DNA of 64,000 nucleotides from contig JAHEBZ010000001.1 in NCBI GenBank assembly GCA_024641985.1, positions 1 through 64,000 on the forward strand, written 5' to 3'. Both the position numbers and the translations under genes were made by a program. The DNA is from Rhodoluna sp. (GTDB lineage: Bacteria; Actinomycetota; Actinomycetes; Actinomycetales; Microbacteriaceae). Shown here piece after piece: positions 61,227 through 64,000 of the stretch (position 1 is the stretch's first letter; each line of letters starts with the position of its first letter). Below the pieces are notes generated by a model that saw only the letters and a list, made by a program, of their open reading frames with translations, was not told the DNA's origin and did no database searches.

Positions 61227-62797
61227 TGACCCAATCAACCAATGCCCGACCGGTTCTTGTAGTCGACTTCGGCGCTCAATACGCGCAGTTGATTGCGCGC
61301 CGCGTTCGCGAGGCTTCGGTTTATTCCGAGATAGTGCACCACAACGTAACCGCGGCCGAGGTGGCTGCTAAGAACCCGCTTGCCATCATTCTTTCGGGTG
61401 GCCCATCATCGGTTTATGAGGCTGGCTCGCCGCAACTCGACCCGGCAATTCTTGAACTTGGGGTGCCGGTGCTTGGCATTTGCTATGGGTTTCAAACGTT
61501 GGCTAACGCTCTTGGTGGCACTGTTGAACCAACCGGAATTCGCGAGTATGGCGCGACTCAGCTGAATGTTACGGCAGGCGGCGAGATTCTTGAAGGCCAG
61601 CCTGCCTCGCAAACATGCTGGATGTCGCACGGTGACCAGGTGACCAAGGCGCCGGCCGGGTTTGAGGTTCTTGCGAACACCGAAATCACCCCGGTGGCAG
61701 CCTTTGCCAACCACGAAAAGAAGATTTATGGCGTGCAGTGGCACCCAGAAGTTAAGCATTCAGAGTTTGGTCAGAATGTTTTGACCAACTTCTTGCACAA
61801 CGCAGCCGGCATTGCCGCCGACTGGAACTCGGGCAATGTTATTGCCGAGCAGGTTGAGAAGATTCGCGCCCAGGTTGGCGATGCTCGCGTTATTTGTGGC
61901 CTCTCTGGCGGTGTTGATTCGGCGGTTGCAGCGGCCATCGTGCACAAGGCGGTTGGCGATCAGCTGGTTTGCGTGTTTGTGAACCACGGTTTGCTGCGCC
62001 AAGACGAAGCCGAGCAGGTTGAGCGCGACTATGTTGCGGCAACGGGTATTCGTTTGGTAACCGTGAACGTTGAAGATAAGTTCTTGAACGCACTTGCCGG
62101 CGTGAGCGACCCCGAGACCAAACGCAAGATCATTGGCCGCGAGTTTATTCGCACCTTCGAAGAAGCCCAGGCTGCGCTGTATGAAGAGTCGAAGGCCGAC
62201 GACCGCCCAATCAAGTTCTTGGTTCAAGGCACGCTCTACCCCGATGTTGTTGAATCTGGTGGCGGCGCAACCGCGGGCATCAAGAGTCACCACAACGTTG
62301 GTGGGTTGCCAGACGACATCGAATTCGAATTGGTCGAACCACTTCGCACTCTTTTCAAGGATGAAGTTCGCGCAATCGGCGCCGAGCTTGGCTTGCCTGC
62401 CGAGATTGTTCAGCGACAGCCCTTCCCTGGCCCAGGCCTTGGCATTCGCATCGTTGGCGAAATAACCAAAGAGCGCCTAGATCTGCTGCGCAAAGCCGAC
62501 GCAATTGTGCGAGCAGAGCTAACCGCCGCCGGCCTTGACGCCGAAATTTGGCAGTGCCCAGTTGTGTTGTTGGCCGATGTGCGGTCGGTTGGCGTGCAGG
62601 GCGATGGCCGCACCTATGGCCACCCAATTGTGCTTCGCCCGGTTTCATCAGAGGATGCCATGACCGCCGACTGGACCCGTGTGCCCTATGACGTGCTTGC
62701 CAAGATTTCGAACCGAATCACCAACGAGGTTGACGGCGTGAACCGCGTGGTTCTTGACGTAACCTCAAAGCCACCTGGCACCATCGAGTGGGAATAG
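61226..62797 (+). CDS. guaA: GMP synthase (glutamine-hydrolysing)
   Basis: [32 protein letters not shown]...[23 protein letters not shown]...[12 protein letters not shown]; start at internal M (TAATG junction). Confidence 0.99.
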   Translation: MTQSTNARPVLVVDFGAQYAQLIARRVREASVYSEIVHHNVTAAEVAAKNPLAIILSGGPSSVYEAGSPQLDPAILELGVPVLGICYGFQTLANALGGTVEPTGIREYGATQLNVTAGGEILEGQPASQTCWMSHGDQVTKAPAGFEVLANTEITPVAAFANHEKKIYGVQWHPEVKHSEFGQNVLTNFLHNAAGIAADWNSGNVIAEQVEKIRAQVGDARVICGLSGGVDSAVAAAIVHKAVGDQLVCVFVNHGLLRQDEAEQVERDYVAATGIRLVTVNVEDKFLNALAGVSDPETKRKIIGREFIRTFEEAQAALYEESKADDRPIKFLVQGTLYPDVVESGGGATAGIKSHHNVGGLPDDIEFELVEPLRTLFKDEVRAIGAELGLPAEIVQRQPFPGPGLGIRIVGEITKERLDLLRKADAIVRAELTAAGLDAEIWQCPVVLLADVRSVGVQGDGRTYGHPIVLRPVSSEDAMTADWTRVPYDVLAKISNRITNEVDGVNRVVLDVTSKPPGTIEWE

Positions 62798-63675
62798 CCG
62801 TATTTGGGCATCGGGGGGCTTCGGGTTATCGCCCAGAAAACACCCTCGAGGCCTTTGAACTTGCCTTTGCGCAAGGTGCAGATGCCATTGAGTGCGATCT
62901 GGTGCCAACCAAAGACGGCGAGCTGGTTATTCGTCATGACAACTTTTTAGCTGGCACCACCGACATTGCCTCGCGACCCGAGTTGGCCAGCAAGGCCAGA
63001 GTTGGCAAAACCGGCTGGCGAACCACCAGCACCGATTGGTTCACCGAAGATCTCACGCTTACGCAAATTAAGACCTTGCGTGCCAACGAACGGCTTGCCG
63101 ATTTGCGCCCCGGCAGCGCCAAATTTGATGGTCAGTTTGAAGTGCCAACCCTGGATGAGTTGCTTGCCGCACCTTTTGCAGATGGCAAAACCCTGATTCT
63201 CGAAGTCAAGCGTGCCGCCGATTTTGCAGCAGTCGGAATTCCGGTTGCGGCAATATTGGCTCGCAAACTTCGTGAGAGCAATTGGCAACAGCGGGGCATA
63301 AAGATCATCATCGAAAGCTTTGAGGCCAAGGCGCTCGAGCAGCTGAAGCGCACCTGCGGCGAGTTTGCCGAGTATGTATTGTTGGTCGAACACCACGAAT
63401 TTCCTAAAGACCAGGCCGACCAGTTAGCGGTTCTAACCGAGGTGGCCGAGCGCTTCGATGGCATCAGCCCAAATTCGAAAGTGATTTTTGATCACCCCGA
63501 GGTTGTTGAAATGGCTCATTATCTGGGCCTCAAAATTTTCACCTGGACAGCCAGGGCGGAAGATGCCGAAAACGGCATCGAGGAATACTATGCGAAGTTC
63601 ATTTTGAGCGGGGTTGATGGCATCTTTGCCGACCAACCAGATCTGCTCGTCGAAGTTGTCGCAGGCCTGACCTAG
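62788..63675 (+). CDS. Glycerophosphodiester phosphodiesterase family protein
   Basis: [49 protein letters not shown] start overlaps the guaA end by 10 bp. Confidence 0.95.
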   Translation: MGIAVFGHRGASGYRPENTLEAFELAFAQGADAIECDLVPTKDGELVIRHDNFLAGTTDIASRPELASKARVGKTGWRTTSTDWFTEDLTLTQIKTLRANERLADLRPGSAKFDGQFEVPTLDELLAAPFADGKTLILEVKRAADFAAVGIPVAAILARKLRESNWQQRGIKIIIESFEAKALEQLKRTCGEFAEYVLLVEHHEFPKDQADQLAVLTEVAERFDGISPNSKVIFDHPEVVEMAHYLGLKIFTWTARAEDAENGIEEYYAKFILSGVDGIFADQPDLLVEVVAGLT

Positions 63676-63687
63676 GATTACGGAATT

Positions 63688-64000
63688 ATGTCTGAACTTG
63701 ATATTTTTGGTGGCGCCTTTGGAGCAAGCGAAAAGCTTGTCGAGGGGCTAAACCCGCAGCAACGCGCGGCCGTCGAATATCGCGGCCCCGCGCTTCTGAT
63801 TGTGGCCGGCGCCGGTTCTGGCAAAACCCGAGTGCTCACGCACCGCATCGCTCACTTGCTGGCCAACCGCGAGGCCTGGCCCTCGCAAATTTTGGCAATT
63901 ACATTCACCAACAAGGCCGCCGCCGAAATGCGCGAGCGCGTCAAAGAGTTGCTTGGTCAGGCCGCCGATGGCATGTGGCTAAAAACTTTTCACTCAGCCT
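63688..64000 (+). CDS. pcrA: UvrD/PcrA-family ATP-dependent DNA helicase, N-terminal fragment (continues past window)
   Basis: [74 protein letters not shown]. Confidence 0.93.
   Translation, partial: MSELDIFGGAFGASEKLVEGLNPQQRAAVEYRGPALLIVAGAGSGKTRVLTHRIAHLLANREAWPSQILAITFTNKAAAEMRERVKELLGQAADGMWLKTFHSA

Overview
Actinobacterial chromosome segment. Gene content and order look like Microbacteriaceae/Micrococcales, but the taxon is inferred from gene order only. From left to right it contains: (i) the 3' end of tuf and its terminator; (ii) a ~22-kb accessory catabolic block (about 363-22217) between tuf and the S10 operon; (iii) the S10-spc-alpha ribosomal protein superoperon, with secY, adk, map, infA, rpmJ, rpoA, rplQ, truA, rplM and rpsI; (iv) housekeeping genes (glmM, coaA, glmS, acpS, alr, tsaE, tsaB, a rimI-tsaD fusion, a THUMP-like methyltransferase, CIRCE-groES, rarD); (v) a branched-chain amino acid-type ABC transporter; and (vi) guaB, guaB3, SURF1, DUF3817, guaA, a glycerophosphodiesterase and the 5' end of a pcrA/uvrD helicase. 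The most interesting part is the tuf-rpsJ island. It reads as a C-glycoside (or 3-keto-glycoside) catabolic system: two CarA-like GMC oxidoreductases, three pairs of a TIM-barrel protein with a small DUF6379/C-glycoside-deglycosidase-beta-like protein, two further TIM-barrel proteins, GH106-like and GH43 glycosidases, a Gfo/Idh/MocA oxidoreductase, an NTF2-like protein, a sugar ABC transporter without its ATPase, an MFS transporter and a ROK regulator. An exact 19-bp candidate operator occurs twice in the island. Other points of interest are terminator-like hairpins inside the first codons of truA and rarD, an AKP-rich N-terminal extension on L15, a LivH permease with an N-terminal beta-sandwich-like domain, and palindrome-rich leaders upstream of rpsJ and rpoA. 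All family assignments were made by reading the translated ORFs; no searches were run.
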